Positions 1 through 10,193 are shown, counted from the stretch's first letter. The stretch: DNA of 64,000 bases from Prochlorococcus sp. AG-442-B03 (GCA_003212395.1 QCPU01000002.1:1-64000); one strand, 5' to 3'. Notes: generated by a model not told the origin, from the letters alone. A program made the numbers and translations.

Positions 1-1003
1 TTTTTATAGAATTTTCATCAAAGGAAATTATTACTAATTCAAGCCCAGCATTATCATTTGGTCTCCAACAATTATCTGGAGCGTCTTCAAACCAAGTATT
101 AATTTTCTTTCCAACAATTTGTATTTGTAAAGGCAATGATTTGTTTGGCATCCAAATACGTCCTTTTATTCGAAGAATATTTAATTCATCCAAGATTTTT
201 GACATCTCCTTTTCAAAGTCATTTTTTTCAAGGTAATAATTTAATTTAAATGAATCTGATACAAGCTCAACATGATTATGGTCATGTTCTTCAGTTAAAA
301 ATTCTTTATAAGTCTCTTTTTTAAAATTAAAGTCAAATAGATAATTTAAATCAATTTTGCCATTCTTGGATTTAAGGACTGGTGTAGATGAGTTTAGACT
401 TCCTTGAATTTTATTTTTTACAACGTCAAACTGATCATCATTTAAGATATCTGATCTAGAGACTAAAACGATATCAGAAACTTCTAGTTGCTCCTCAAAA
501 AGTTCATCTATGGTGGCATTGTGATCAATTTTATCTGTTTCATTATATTGTTTTGTTATTTTATTTAAATCATTAATTGGAGAATCATTAAGCATTGATT
601 CTCCATTAACGATGCCAACAACTACATCAAGATAGATGGAAGACCTAATCTCAGGCCAGTTAAGTGCTTGAATTAAGGGAATTGGTAGTGCTAAGCCACT
701 TGTTTCGATAATTATTGATTCGATAGCAGGATTAAATTCTAGGAGAGCTTTTATTGAAGGAACAAAATCATCTTGAACAGTACAACATAAACATCCATTG
801 TTTAATTCGATAACGCAGTCGTTTTCAGATTCATCACATCTATCACAACTTTTAATCAAATCACCGTCAATTCCAACATCACCAAATTCATTAATTATTA
901 AACCAAATTTTTTATTACTCTCTTTTAATAGATATCTTAGAAAAGTTGTTTTACCTGAACCAAGAAATCCCGAAACAACAATAACTGGAATTTTTTTTTT
1001 CAT
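1..1003 (-). CDS. CobW/COG0523-family GTPase (metal chaperone), C-terminus cut by window edge
   Basis: Reading leftward from an ATG at 1003, 334 codons stay open to the window edge. The N-terminus has a P-loop (GFLGSGKTT, residues 12-20), an ETSG motif (100-103) and the family CxCC metal motif (CLCC, 71-74). An HDHNH stretch lies near 240-244. This is the COG0523/CobW family: GTPases that bind zinc or cobalt and deliver metal, some tied to cobalamin synthesis. The usual NKxD guanine-specificity motif reads SRSD (182-185), a departure from canonical GTPases. A further cysteine group (C53, C56, C63) precedes CLCC. Which metal or client it serves cannot be told from the sequence; the link to cobalamin is family inference only. 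Confidence 0.9.
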   Translation of the reverse strand, partial: MKKKIPVIVVSGFLGSGKTTFLRYLLKESNKKFGLIINEFGDVGIDGDLIKSCDRCDESENDCVIELNNGCLCCTVQDDFVPSIKALLEFNPAIESIIIETSGLALPIPLIQALNWPEIRSSIYLDVVVGIVNGESMLNDSPINDLNKITKQYNETDKIDHNATIDELFEEQLEVSDIVLVSRSDILNDDQFDVVKNKIQGSLNSSTPVLKSKNGKIDLNYLFDFNFKKETYKEFLTEEHDHNHVELVSDSFKLNYYLEKNDFEKEMSKILDELNILRIKGRIWMPNKSLPLQIQIVGKKINTWFEDAPDNCWRPNDNAGLELVIISFDENSIK

Positions 1004-1012
1004 CTTTGATGA

Positions 1013-1525
1013 TTAACAACCTAAGCTATATTCTGTACTCTCTCCTGTAGAACTATTTGTGCCATTAGCAATAGCACATAATTGTTTTTGTTGTGTACGA
1101 CTAAGAACAGCATCAGTAAAATCTGCACCATCTATTTTTGCACCTTCGAAATTACTCTCCATTAATAAGGCATTAGTAAAATTAACATCCGAAAGATCAG
1201 CATCTGTAAAGTCTGTTGCATAAGCTAGTGCATCTCTTAAATTTGCTCCAGTAAACTTTGAGTTTTGCAATTTACTATTATTGAACACCGCCCCTTCTAA
1301 ATTACTTTCACTGAAATTAAACCCATTCAAATCAAATTTAACGTATTCGTTACCGCTTAAGTCTTGACCATGCATATCTGGCTCTAAATTAAGGTCTTGC
1401 TGGTTTCTAATCTCAGGAGGTCTTTTAGCCCATGCAGAATTTACAGAATTAAAAAATAAAATTCCAACGAATAACAAAGTAATTAATGCATTCTTTAGTG
1501 AGGGGAAAACAATTGATTTAATCAT
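1013..1525 (-). CDS. Secreted pentapeptide-repeat protein, probably thylakoid-lumenal
   Basis: 170 residues. A hydrophobic segment around residues 12-30 ends in SAWA, a good signal-peptidase site after A33, so export to the lumen or periplasm is likely. From about residue 55 to 140 the sequence follows the A(D/N)Lxx pentapeptide rhythm (for example GANLRDALAYATDFTDADLS), which folds as a right-handed beta-helix. Two cysteines (149 and 170) flank the C-terminal tail and could form a disulfide. Cyanobacteria and chloroplasts carry related lumenal pentapeptide proteins of unclear function. It lies 9 bases downstream of the CobW-like start and is probably its own transcription unit reading in the same direction. 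Confidence 0.8.
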   Translation of the reverse strand: MIKSIVFPSLKNALITLLFVGILFFNSVNSAWAKRPPEIRNQQDLNLEPDMHGQDLSGNEYVKFDLNGFNFSESNLEGAVFNNSKLQNSKFTGANLRDALAYATDFTDADLSDVNFTNALLMESNFEGAKIDGADFTDAVLSRTQQKQLCAIANGTNSSTGESTEYSLGC

Positions 1526-1588
1526 AATAAGACTGTATTTTAGAACTTAAGTATTTAAAGCTTGTATGAGTATCTTAAAGGAAAATAT

Positions 1589-2206
1589 ATGGCAATGTCA
1601 CTAAAGGTTATTGTTCCTCCTCATCCATTAATAAAACATTGGCTTTCAATATTGCGAGAAAAAAATACTCCAAATATTTTGTACTCAACAGGATATGAGC
1701 AATTAGGGAAATGGCTTACATATGAAGCATTACGTAATTGGCTGCCATATAAAAAAGAAATAGTAAATACTGATAATGGAGACGCAGATGGATTCTTTAT
1801 TAATAATGATTATCCAATAAAAGTGCTCGCAATGTTGCCCGAAGGGTTATCTCTTTGGTTTGGATCTAAAGAAGTAATTCCTAATTCAACCCTCTCATTA
1901 GGAGAACTTCCTAAAACTATTGCATCAAATGAAGGAGTTATATTTTATTCAGAACAAATAACAACAAAATCAGCAACATTAGAAACTTTAATTAAATTAA
2001 AGGAATTAGGTGTTGATTCAAATAGGATTCTTTTAATAACTGCTATTTGCTCAAATAAAGGGTTAAATGAAATTGCGAAATTACTCCCTAATCAGGTAAT
2101 TTACACTTCTTGCATAGATGAGGAAGATGAAAAAACACAATTATTAGTGCCGGGTATTGGGAATCCTATATCGCGTTTAAGTACTATATTTCAAGATAAG
2201 AACTAA
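1589..2206 (+). CDS. Uracil phosphoribosyltransferase-like protein with degenerate PRPP site
   Basis: I chose ATG 1589 because AAAGGAAAA sits just upstream; a TTG at 1562 would add nine residues. The 205-residue protein follows the UPRT fold from end to end, including a YTSCIDEE segment and the closing VPGIGNPISRL, which matches the family's VPGLGDAGDR. The decisive PRPP-binding loop, DPMLATGGS in true UPRTs, here reads YSEQITTKS, so the acidic pair and the TGG turn are gone. Family resemblance is inferred from these motifs. A working uracil salvage enzyme is doubtful; a repurposed or regulatory relative is possible. No start-to-stop damage is visible. Confidence 0.65.
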   Translation: MAMSLKVIVPPHPLIKHWLSILREKNTPNILYSTGYEQLGKWLTYEALRNWLPYKKEIVNTDNGDADGFFINNDYPIKVLAMLPEGLSLWFGSKEVIPNSTLSLGELPKTIASNEGVIFYSEQITTKSATLETLIKLKELGVDSNRILLITAICSNKGLNEIAKLLPNQVIYTSCIDEEDEKTQLLVPGIGNPISRLSTIFQDKN

Positions 2207-2235
2207 TATATAGTATAGGAGTAAATATTTAACCA

Positions 2236-2526
2236 ATGTCTGAATACAGAGATTCGTCTTCAAATAATCTTTTATCATTAATAAGCGGTGCTTTTATTGG
2301 AGCAGCAGGTCTAGCGTGGTGGTTAATATCCGAAGCAGACAAAAGAAAAGAGGAAAAAAAACAAAAAGCAATGATGTATTCCTCCAGAATTCAAGACGGC
2401 TCAGAAGCGATTGATTCAAATGAAAATATAAATGAAGTTGAAGGAGAGAATCTGGAGAAGAAAGTTGAGCAACTTAATTCTGCAATTGCTGATGTGAGGA
2501 AGCAACTTGAAGAGTTGGGGCAATAG
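2236..2526 (+). CDS. Small membrane-anchored coiled-coil protein, function unknown
   Basis: 96 residues. One glycine/alanine-rich membrane segment (about residues 12-31, LLSLISGAFIGAAGLAWWLI) is followed by a strongly charged stretch and a C-terminal heptad-like helix (about 70-95). It sits 29 bases after the UPRT-like gene and 23 bases before ilvD, so cotranscription with ilvD is likely. I recognise no family function. The layout (tail-out anchor plus coiled coil) suggests a scaffold, but that is only inference. Confidence 0.65.
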   Translation: MSEYRDSSSNNLLSLISGAFIGAAGLAWWLISEADKRKEEKKQKAMMYSSRIQDGSEAIDSNENINEVEGENLEKKVEQLNSAIADVRKQLEELGQ

Positions 2527-2549
2527 AATAAAAAAGGTTCTCAAATAAT

Positions 2550-4223
2550 ATGAATAAACTCAGATCATCTGCAATAACACAAGGTGTGCAAAGATCCCCT
2601 AACAGATCAATGTTAAGAGCTGTTGGATTTAATGATGAAGATTTTAATAAACCTATTATTGGAGTTGCAAATGGATACAGCACCATAACACCATGCAATA
2701 TAGGTTTAAATAAGTTAGCTCTAAAAGCTGAAGAGTCAATAAAAAGATCAGGTGGGATGCCTCAGATGTTTGGGACTATAACAGTAAGTGATGGGATTTC
2801 TATGGGAACAGAGGGCATGAAATATTCCCTAGTTTCAAGAGAAGTTATTGCTGATTCAATTGAAACAGCATGCAATGCTCAGAGTATGGATGGAGTACTT
2901 GCTATTGGTGGATGTGATAAAAATATGCCGGGTGCCATGATTGCGATTGCAAGAATGAATATTCCCTCAATCTTCATTTATGGAGGGACAATAAAGCCTG
3001 GGAAATTGCATGGAGAAGATCTTACTGTTGTTAGTGCATTTGAAGCTGTTGGACAATTAACATCAGGCAAAATTAATGAAGAAAGGCTAATCCAAGTTGA
3101 GAAAAATTGTATTCCTGGTGCTGGTAGCTGTGGAGGAATGTTTACAGCTAATACAATGTCTGCCGTTATTGAAGTATTAGGGTTAAGTCTTCCTCACAGT
3201 TCCACTATGGCTGCTGAAGATCTTGAAAAAGAACTAAGTGCAGATAAAAGTGCTGAGATATTAGTCTCTGCAATAGAAAAAGATATAAGACCTCTAGACC
3301 TAATGACAAAGAAAGCATTTGAAAATGCAATATCAGTAATTATGGCAATTGGCGGATCAACAAATGCGGTATTGCACATCTTAGCTATTGCGAATACTGC
3401 AGGAATAGATATCAACATTAATGATTTTGAGAGAATCAGACAAAAAGTACCCGTTATTTGTGACCTTAAACCGAGTGGTAAATATGTGACGGTGGATCTT
3501 CATAAGGCAGGTGGGATTCCACAAGTAATGAAAATACTTTTGAATGCAGGATTAATTCATGGCGATTGCAAAAACATTGAAGGCAAAACCATCTCAGAAT
3601 ACTTACAGAATATTCCAGATAAGCCTCCAACAAATCAAAATGTCATAAGAGACATAGATGACCCTCTTTATAAAAAAGGACATCTAGCGATATTAAAAGG
3701 TAACTTAGCGAGCGAAGGTTCTGTAGCCAAAATTAGCGGAGTAAAAAACCCTGTATTAACAGGTCCAGCAAAGATTTTTGAAAGTGAAGAGGATTGTTTA
3801 AAGTCGATATTAAATAACGATATCAAAGCTGGTGATGTTGTTGTTATTAGAAACGAAGGTCCTGTAGGAGGTCCAGGCATGAGAGAAATGTTAGCTCCAA
3901 CATCTGCGATTGTTGGCCAAGGGCTAGGAGAGAAGGTAGCTTTAATTACCGATGGCAGATTTAGCGGAGGTACCTATGGTCTTGTTGTGGGTCACATAGC
4001 TCCTGAGGCTGCTGTAGGAGGAAATATTGCTCTAATAAAACAAGGTGATTTAATTACAGTAGATGCTGTAAAACAACTAATTGAAGTTGATTTATCTGAA
4101 GAAGAATTAGAAAAAAGAAAAAAAGATTGGGTAAAACCTATTCAAAAATACAAAAGAGGAATTCTTTCAAAATATTCGAGAATCGTAAGCACATCAAGTT
4201 TAGGGGCTGTTACTGATTTATAA
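2550..4223 (+). CDS. ilvD: Dihydroxy-acid dehydratase
   Basis: 557 residues, full family length. The enzyme dehydrates 2,3-dihydroxy-isovalerate and 2,3-dihydroxy-3-methylvalerate to the keto acids that become valine and isoleucine. The iron-sulfur ligands are visible: C49 (TITPCN), C122 (GGCDKNMPG) and C194 ([10 protein letters not shown]). The C-terminal domain carries the conserved [12 protein letters not shown] and [11 protein letters not shown] motifs. It is cytoplasmic. It follows the small coiled-coil gene by 23 bases and ends 21 bases short of the convergent gene at 4245-4631. No anomaly seen. Confidence 0.98.
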   Translation: MNKLRSSAITQGVQRSPNRSMLRAVGFNDEDFNKPIIGVANGYSTITPCNIGLNKLALKAEESIKRSGGMPQMFGTITVSDGISMGTEGMKYSLVSREVIADSIETACNAQSMDGVLAIGGCDKNMPGAMIAIARMNIPSIFIYGGTIKPGKLHGEDLTVVSAFEAVGQLTSGKINEERLIQVEKNCIPGAGSCGGMFTANTMSAVIEVLGLSLPHSSTMAAEDLEKELSADKSAEILVSAIEKDIRPLDLMTKKAFENAISVIMAIGGSTNAVLHILAIANTAGIDININDFERIRQKVPVICDLKPSGKYVTVDLHKAGGIPQVMKILLNAGLIHGDCKNIEGKTISEYLQNIPDKPPTNQNVIRDIDDPLYKKGHLAILKGNLASEGSVAKISGVKNPVLTGPAKIFESEEDCLKSILNNDIKAGDVVVIRNEGPVGGPGMREMLAPTSAIVGQGLGEKVALITDGRFSGGTYGLVVGHIAPEAAVGGNIALIKQGDLITVDAVKQLIEVDLSEEELEKRKKDWVKPIQKYKRGILSKYSRIVSTSSLGAVTDL

Positions 4224-4244
4224 ATCAGCTCAAATTTTATTTTC

Positions 4245-4631
4245 TTAATCAATAAAACTTTTTATCCTATTTGCTAAATTTTCCAATCTAGCGCTGTATT
4301 TTGGTGAGTTGCATTTTTTTCCATTATTGCTATCCATCCATAATGTTTTAACTCCACACCATAATATTGGTTCATCAGGGAAGTTAAGCTTAGAGATTAC
4401 TAAAACCAACTCTTTATTTGATTTGAAAAGTTCTAATTCAAGATCATAAATTTCTAATCTTTTACCTTCTTTATCTCGACATAAGATATTAACTGTTAAA
4501 TCAATATCTTCATCTTCGAATTCGTATTCACCATTTATTTTTACTACAGAATGTACAAAAGGTTTATTTGTTAAATCTGCTGACTTAGCGATTAAGCTCT
4601 CTATATTTTTAGGTGGATTTTCAAATAACAC
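4245..4631 (-). CDS. Conserved hypothetical protein
   Basis: 128 residues, no signal peptide or membrane segment. The sequence alternates short beta-like strands (YDLELELFKSN, ELVLVISKLNF) with a C-terminal basic helix (YSARLENLANRIKSFI). I do not recognise the family. Its start overlaps the end of the CIA30-like gene by 11 bases, so the two are translated as a pair. With that partner a role in assembling or stabilising a membrane complex is conceivable but unsupported. Confidence 0.6.
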   Translation of the reverse strand: MLFENPPKNIESLIAKSADLTNKPFVHSVVKINGEYEFEDEDIDLTVNILCRDKEGKRLEIYDLELELFKSNKELVLVISKLNFPDEPILWCGVKTLWMDSNNGKKCNSPKYSARLENLANRIKSFID

Positions 4632-5169
4632 TTATTGATTTAATTAAAACTTTTATTGAACCCTGTTTAAACTCATCATTAAGTAATCCATCATCACCGA
4701 ACTTAGAGTGTAGTAGTTGCAATCTTTTAATTTTAGCTGGCTTGAATTTAAATGGAAAACGTACTTTATTAGCTCTAACTGAAGGTTTTAACTCACTAAA
4801 AGGAATTTGAACATTTGTTGTCCCGAATTTTTTTGTTGGGAATGATTTAATCCATCTAAGTCCACCCGGAATAAATTCGGTTAGTCCTAGTAGATCATCT
4901 TCACAAGCGACAGCAAATTTAAAAGTTCTTCCTTGTCCATCAATATTTAATTCAAAGGATGAATACTCAGATACATTTAAAGAAGGTTTATATATAGACG
5001 ATCTACAACTAACAAATCCTCCTGCTTTCTCGACAATATTACCCTTTAATATCAAACCCGAATTTGAAATTTCACAAAAAGCTGAACTTGATCCGCCCAT
5101 AACAGTATCATTTAATGTTTTCCAACCATCGAACTCCTTTTTCTGGAATAAAAATTTTTTCTTACTCAT
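4621..5169 (-). CDS. CIA30-family protein (complex I intermediate-associated protein 30)
   Basis: 182 residues spanning the CIA30 beta-sandwich. It begins with WKTLNDTVMGGSSS, the typical NDxVMGG entry motif, then G-rich strands and a central LNIDGQGRTFKFAV. In mitochondria CIA30 helps assemble complex I; cyanobacterial members have been considered NDH-1 assembly helpers, but this is inference from the family. There is no signal peptide. It is cotranscribed with the downstream unknown gene (11-base overlap) and starts 30 bases after the end of pgl. Confidence 0.8.
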   Translation of the reverse strand: MSKKKFLFQKKEFDGWKTLNDTVMGGSSSAFCEISNSGLILKGNIVEKAGGFVSCRSSIYKPSLNVSEYSSFELNIDGQGRTFKFAVACEDDLLGLTEFIPGGLRWIKSFPTKKFGTTNVQIPFSELKPSVRANKVRFPFKFKPAKIKRLQLLHSKFGDDGLLNDEFKQGSIKVLIKSISVI

Positions 5170-5199
5170 TAAATAATTTAAATTATTAATAGACTTTAA

Positions 5200-5937
5200 C
5201 TAAATTTCTAATTCTTTTGCTGATTCCTGATCACAAAATATTGAAATTTGATTAATAGATTTTATTAATTTTGATGGTGTTCTATCTGATGGCTCTTTTG
5301 CATCTAATAACCTCTCAAGAGCAATTCTTTTAGAAGCTCCACTAACTAAAAATACTATCTTTGAAGAGGCTGAAAGAACCTTTGGAGTTAATGAAATTCT
5401 TTTTAAACCTTTACCTTCATTAAAAATAACAAAATCATCTACATTATTATTTTTTTGATAAGGGAATAGTGAGGCTGTATGACCATCGTCTCCAAGACCT
5501 AATAATGTTAAATCAAAAGTTGGAGGGTTTGATCCGCATTTTTCAAATAATTTAGAAATAAATTGATTTTTTGTAGCTTCATCATCAGCATTTAAATCAT
5601 TGAAAATTTCATAAAAAAAAGCTTTAGATCCAAAATTAGTTAACAATGAATTCTTCAACATTAACGAGTTACTCAATTCTGAATTTGGATCAACACATCT
5701 TTCATCCCCTAAAAAGACATCAACCATATCCCATCTAAGATCACTTTTTGATAAAAACTTATAGACAGATTTAGGAGTTGAACCTCCACTTACACAAAAT
5801 TTGAACCTGTCTTCCTTTTTTAAAGTTTGAATAATGTGACTTTCAATAAACTTAAAAACCGCTTTAGATAGCTCTAAATTGTCTTTGTAAATGTTAAGTG
5901 TGTATCCATTTTTAACCTTTTCAATCATTTCATCCAT
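5200..5937 (-). CDS. pgl: 6-phosphogluconolactonase
   Basis: 245 residues of the glucosamine-6-phosphate isomerase/6-phosphogluconolactonase family. Visible landmarks are the CVSGGSTP phosphate loop (about 49-56), the FLGDERCV motif and LLGLGDDGHTASLFP. It hydrolyses 6-phosphogluconolactone to 6-phosphogluconate, the second step of the oxidative pentose phosphate path. Its start overlaps the end of gnd by 13 bases, so gnd and pgl form one operon that supplies NADPH in the dark. ATG 5928 is an alternative start three codons in; it would just clear most of the overlap. Confidence 0.95.
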   Translation of the reverse strand: MDEMIEKVKNGYTLNIYKDNLELSKAVFKFIESHIIQTLKKEDRFKFCVSGGSTPKSVYKFLSKSDLRWDMVDVFLGDERCVDPNSELSNSLMLKNSLLTNFGSKAFFYEIFNDLNADDEATKNQFISKLFEKCGSNPPTFDLTLLGLGDDGHTASLFPYQKNNNVDDFVIFNEGKGLKRISLTPKVLSASSKIVFLVSGASKRIALERLLDAKEPSDRTPSKLIKSINQISIFCDQESAKELEI

Positions 5938-7343
5938 TCAGTATGAAAACTACCTTCTTTATCAATTCTTTCATATGTATGAGAGCCAAAACAGTCTCTC
6001 ATTGCCTGAACAAGGTTCTGAGGAAGTCTATTAGTTCTATAACTATTCAAATAATCTAAGGTACTAGATAGACATGGGACTGGTATACCAGCTTTTGTGG
6101 ATAAAGAAACAACTTTAGCTAAGTTATCTAATCTTGTCGCAATTTCATTATTGAACCAATCATCAAAAATTAAATTTTTTAGATTAGGGTCTTTGTTATA
6201 AGCATCTTGAATTTTACTTAATAATTTTGATCTAATTATGCAACCACCTTTCCATATTTGAGCAATTGACGTCATATTCAAACCATAGTTATATACTGAA
6301 GATGCTTCTCTTAAAATATCCATACCTTGGGCATAGCTAGCAATTGTGGCAAGGACTACAGCATCAAATAAAGGTTTCATTCCATCTGATATATTTCCTA
6401 AATCAAAATCCTCTATCTCTTTAGATGGAATAGTTTTTTCAATCTCACTACGTTGCTCTTTTAAAGAACTCATTACTCTTGCATTTAAAGATGCATAAAT
6501 AGTTGGGACTGATACCCCCAGTTCTAGAGCACTTACAACAGTCCATAATCCTGTACCTTTCTGGCCAGCTTTATCTAATATTTTTTCCACGACATCATCT
6601 CCTGTTATCTCATCTTTTGTATTTAGACAAATCTCTGTTATCTCAACAAGATAAGAAGCTAATTCATCAGTATTATTCCAAATACCAAATACCTCTGACA
6701 TTTGCTGACCGTTCATACCTTTGACTCTCTTCATAAGGTCATAAGCTTCTGCAAGTATTTGTTCAATTCCATATTCAATTCCGTTATGAACAGTTTTCAC
6801 AAAATGACCTGAGCCTCCTGGTCCAACATATGCAACACATGGTCCGTCTTCAACTTTGGCAGCCATTTTTGTTAATAAGCTTTCTATTGCATCATATGAA
6901 GCCTTAGTACCACCGGGCATCATACTTGGACCCTCTAAAGCTCCTTTGGCCCCTCCAGAGACTCCCATCCCAATGTATCCAAAACTTTTACTTTCAAGAG
7001 TATTCACCCTTCTTTCTGTATCTTTAAATTGAGAGTTGCCGCCATCTATTAATAAATCTCCTTCCTCGAGATATCCAGAAATATTATCAATGACAGCATC
7101 TGTTGCGGGCCCAGCTTTTACCATCATTAGAATTCTTCTAGGTCTCTCTAGCTTATTAACAAATTCTTGAAGAGTTTCAGCTCCCTCTATATTCTTCCCA
7201 AAGCCACGACCTTGTAAAAATTCTTCAGTTTTTGAGTAAGTTCTATTAAAAACTACACTAGAAAATCCATTTCTTTCTGCGTTAAGAACTAAATTTTCGC
7301 CCATAACACCAAGACCTATTAAACCAAAATGTGCCTTGGACAT
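5925..7343 (-). CDS. gnd: 6-phosphogluconate dehydrogenase, decarboxylating
   Basis: 472 residues, full length. The N-terminal NADP-binding fold carries GLIGLGVMGENL (7-18). The active-site signatures GVSGGAKGALEGPSMMPGG and HFVKTVHNGIEYG are intact, as is the C-terminal SSTLDYLNSYRTNRLPQNLVQAMRD tail. It converts 6-phosphogluconate to ribulose-5-phosphate with NADPH and CO2. It heads the gnd-pgl operon. The product feeds rpe, which also lies in this window. Confidence 0.98.
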   Translation of the reverse strand: MSKAHFGLIGLGVMGENLVLNAERNGFSSVVFNRTYSKTEEFLQGRGFGKNIEGAETLQEFVNKLERPRRILMMVKAGPATDAVIDNISGYLEEGDLLIDGGNSQFKDTERRVNTLESKSFGYIGMGVSGGAKGALEGPSMMPGGTKASYDAIESLLTKMAAKVEDGPCVAYVGPGGSGHFVKTVHNGIEYGIEQILAEAYDLMKRVKGMNGQQMSEVFGIWNNTDELASYLVEITEICLNTKDEITGDDVVEKILDKAGQKGTGLWTVVSALELGVSVPTIYASLNARVMSSLKEQRSEIEKTIPSKEIEDFDLGNISDGMKPLFDAVVLATIASYAQGMDILREASSVYNYGLNMTSIAQIWKGGCIIRSKLLSKIQDAYNKDPNLKNLIFDDWFNNEIATRLDNLAKVVSLSTKAGIPVPCLSSTLDYLNSYRTNRLPQNLVQAMRDCFGSHTYERIDKEGSFHTEWMK

Positions 7344-7438
7344 AAAAAATTAAAAAACTCAATAAATATAGTGTGCCTACAACTCAACAAAATTGCTCAA
7401 AAAAAATACTTATGTCAGCGAAAAATGATCGAAAAGAT

Positions 7439-8734
7439 TTAAATAACAGTTCCATTTGCAATAGTTGCATTTTTAACTACTACAACAATTCCATTTCTAA
7501 TATAAAAGCCTAATTCTGGCTTATCAGCTTCTTCTACTCGATCTTTATTAATGATCACGACATTATCACCAATTCTTGTATTTTTATCAAGAATTGCTCT
7601 TTTTACAGTAGTTCCTTCACCTACTCCAAGAGGCGTTCCGCCTCCTTTTCTTAATTCAATCCTCTCTTCAGGAGATTCAAAGAAATCTGCACCCATTACA
7701 AGGGTATCCTCAAGAACCGAATCACTTTCAATTCTGCTTCTTACACCTAAAACACAATGTAAAATACTGCATGACTTCAAGATCGTACCTTCACAAACTA
7801 TTGAATCAGTAATTTGAGCATCTACAAGTTTAGAAGGGGGGAGAAATCTAGGTCTTGTATATATTGGAAATTTTTCATCATAAAAACTGAATGGAGGTTT
7901 TGGTTGCTCAGTTAATGCAAGGTTTGACTCAAAGAATGCCCCAATGGTTCCGATATCTTCCCAATAATCATCAAATACATAACTTTTAAGAGTATCCCCC
8001 CTATCGAGGGCTTCAGGAATTATGTCTTTACCAAAGTCCGTATAACTAGGAAATTTATTTAGAAGATCGAAAAGAGTATTTCTGCTAAAAACGTAAATAC
8101 CCATGGAGGCTAGATAGGGTTTTTCAGCAGCTGACTCACTACTTAATCCAAATTTTGAAGTATCTACTGCCATTGCCTTCAACTTCTCTCCAGTGGGCTT
8201 TTCACTGAATTCTTTTATATTTCCTACATCGTCTGTTCTCATGAGGCCAAAACCCTCTGCTTGAGCTTCATCAACAGGCAAAGCTGCAACAGTTAAATCA
8301 GCACCATTATCTCTATGATGTTGAACAAATAAACTGTAGTCCATTCTGTAAAGTTGATCACCTGACAATATTAAATATTCATCAACATCCCATTCTTGAA
8401 ATAACCATTGGTATTTTCTTACAGCATCAGCAGTACCTTCAAACCACTTCGGACTATCAGGAGTCTGTTGCGCAGCTAAAACCTCCACGAATCCTTGTCC
8501 GAAAGGGCCATTTAAATTATAGGTTCTTCCTATATGTCTATTTAGAGATGCACTATTAAACTGGGTCAATACGTACATTTTTTCAATGCCTGAATTTATA
8601 CAATTACTAATAGGGATATCAATTAAACGATACTTACCTGCCAATGGCACGGCAGGTTTAGCCCTCATTTTTGTTAAAGGGTAAAGTCTAGAACCTTTTC
8701 CTCCTCCGAGGATTATGGCCAACACACGCTTCAT
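7439..8734 (-). CDS. glgC: Glucose-1-phosphate adenylyltransferase (ADP-glucose pyrophosphorylase)
   Basis: 431 residues, matching cyanobacterial GlgC. The nucleotidyl-transfer loop [12 protein letters not shown] and the substrate region [16 protein letters not shown] are near the N-terminus. The ISGDQ-like segment reads [11 protein letters not shown]. The C-terminal beta-helix carries the [17 protein letters not shown] allosteric region. It makes ADP-glucose, the committed step of glycogen storage, normally activated by 3-phosphoglycerate and inhibited by phosphate. It is separated from gnd by 95 bases and from hemA by 130 bases. Confidence 0.98.
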   Translation of the reverse strand: MKRVLAIILGGGKGSRLYPLTKMRAKPAVPLAGKYRLIDIPISNCINSGIEKMYVLTQFNSASLNRHIGRTYNLNGPFGQGFVEVLAAQQTPDSPKWFEGTADAVRKYQWLFQEWDVDEYLILSGDQLYRMDYSLFVQHHRDNGADLTVAALPVDEAQAEGFGLMRTDDVGNIKEFSEKPTGEKLKAMAVDTSKFGLSSESAAEKPYLASMGIYVFSRNTLFDLLNKFPSYTDFGKDIIPEALDRGDTLKSYVFDDYWEDIGTIGAFFESNLALTEQPKPPFSFYDEKFPIYTRPRFLPPSKLVDAQITDSIVCEGTILKSCSILHCVLGVRSRIESDSVLEDTLVMGADFFESPEERIELRKGGGTPLGVGEGTTVKRAILDKNTRIGDNVVIINKDRVEEADKPELGFYIRNGIVVVVKNATIANGTVI

Positions 8735-8864
8735 TCAATCTAATGGAGGTAAGATATACAACTACCTAAGGTAACTGATTATGGGCATATTTAGAAATAC
8801 TAATGGTCAGTTTACGAAGGTATTTCGATAAATCACTAGAAAAACTTAATATAAATCGAAAAAA

Positions 8865-10175
8865 TTATTTGTTTTTATCCTCTTCTACCAAAGAAAACAA
8901 TTTTTCAACGATTTTCAAAGAAACTTGTCTTTCTTCTCTTGATTGAGGACTTCTCAACTTGGTAACAGGAGTGTGAAGTATTTTATTGATAATTCCTTTA
9001 GTAAGAGCTTCCACAACTTTTCTTTCTCGAGCCGAAAAATCTGGTCCCATCCTGCTAAGTGCTTTTTGCAATTCCTCTTTTCTTATTAACTCCAAATCTG
9101 ATCTAAGTTTATTAATTACTGGCACCGCCTCTAAACTTGCCCACCATTCTAAAAAAATGATCCTTTCTTCTTCTACTAAAGATTCCGCTTCTTTTGCTAT
9201 TTTCTGTCTAAATTCTTGATTTCTTGAAACGACCTCTTGTAAATCATCCACATCAAATGATTTTACAAATTCATGTTGTTTGACATCATTAGATATATTT
9301 CTTGGTACACCAATATCAATAAATTTTAGTTTATTACTCAAATTTAATTTTTCAATTTTAGCGAGATCGATTATTGGCTCTTCAGCCGCTGTACTTGTGA
9401 AAACAAGAGAAGATGTTGATAAATTTTCATCTAATTCGTTTAACCCTCTACAAACAATCTCTAAGTCGGGAAAGTCTAGAGCAAGATTTAAAGCTCTATC
9501 AATATTTCTATTTACAAGAATAAGATTATGACATCCTTTTGATTTTAAATGAGTTATTAAAAGCCTACTCATTCGTCCGGCCCCAACTACAAGAACTTTC
9601 TCTGATTCCAAACTTACAAGAGTATCAAAACCCTTTTCTTGTCCAATTTTTAATTGAGCAAGTTCTACAGCTGCTGAACTTATTGATACTGCTCCAGTAC
9701 CTAAATTTGTTTCGGATCTTACTTTTTTACCTGTACTAACTGATTGAGTTAATAATCTATTAAGAATTGGTCCAATAGATTGATTATCTTGACCTAATCT
9801 CATCATTTTTTTTACCTGCGAAAGGATTTGACCTTCCCCTAAAACGAGGCTATCAAGTCCTGCCGAGACTTTCATCAAATGCAAAACTGCTTCTTCCTGT
9901 CTAAAGCAAAAAAGATGTGGATTTAAATCTTCAAAAACAATTCCAGAATATTCTGATATAAATTCTTTAATAGATGAAATTCCAGTATTTTTATCCTTTA
10001 CTAGTGCATATATTTCAAGCCTATTGCAAGTACTTAAAATTGACACCTCTAATACATCAGAGAAAGCTTTTAATGCTTTCAATGATTCTGTTATGGATTG
10101 GTCAGGAATACTTAACTTCTCACGCACTTCAACAGGTGCCGTGCGATGACTCAGTCCGACGACAACAATATGCAT
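8865..10175 (-). CDS. hemA: Glutamyl-tRNA reductase
   Basis: 436 residues. The catalytic cysteine is C50 in STCNRLEIYA, preceded by the conserved GLSHRTAPVEVREKL (8-22). The NADPH domain has VVGAGRMSRLL and the C-terminal dimerisation helix includes VVEALTKGIINKILHTP. The enzyme reduces glutamyl-tRNA to glutamate-1-semialdehyde, the entry to heme and chlorophyll synthesis. It lies only 18 bases downstream of glpX in the same direction, so tetrapyrrole and Calvin-cycle genes may share a transcript. Confidence 0.98.
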   Translation of the reverse strand: MHIVVVGLSHRTAPVEVREKLSIPDQSITESLKALKAFSDVLEVSILSTCNRLEIYALVKDKNTGISSIKEFISEYSGIVFEDLNPHLFCFRQEEAVLHLMKVSAGLDSLVLGEGQILSQVKKMMRLGQDNQSIGPILNRLLTQSVSTGKKVRSETNLGTGAVSISSAAVELAQLKIGQEKGFDTLVSLESEKVLVVGAGRMSRLLITHLKSKGCHNLILVNRNIDRALNLALDFPDLEIVCRGLNELDENLSTSSLVFTSTAAEEPIIDLAKIEKLNLSNKLKFIDIGVPRNISNDVKQHEFVKSFDVDDLQEVVSRNQEFRQKIAKEAESLVEEERIIFLEWWASLEAVPVINKLRSDLELIRKEELQKALSRMGPDFSARERKVVEALTKGIINKILHTPVTKLRSPQSREERQVSLKIVEKLFSLVEEDKNK

Positions 10176-10193
10176 AAAATTAAAAGTGAATTT

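Noticed and set aside
798-1016. Plus-strand open frame of 72 codons
   Set aside because: It is the mirror of the CobW-like P-loop region on the minus strand; that frame shows clear family motifs.
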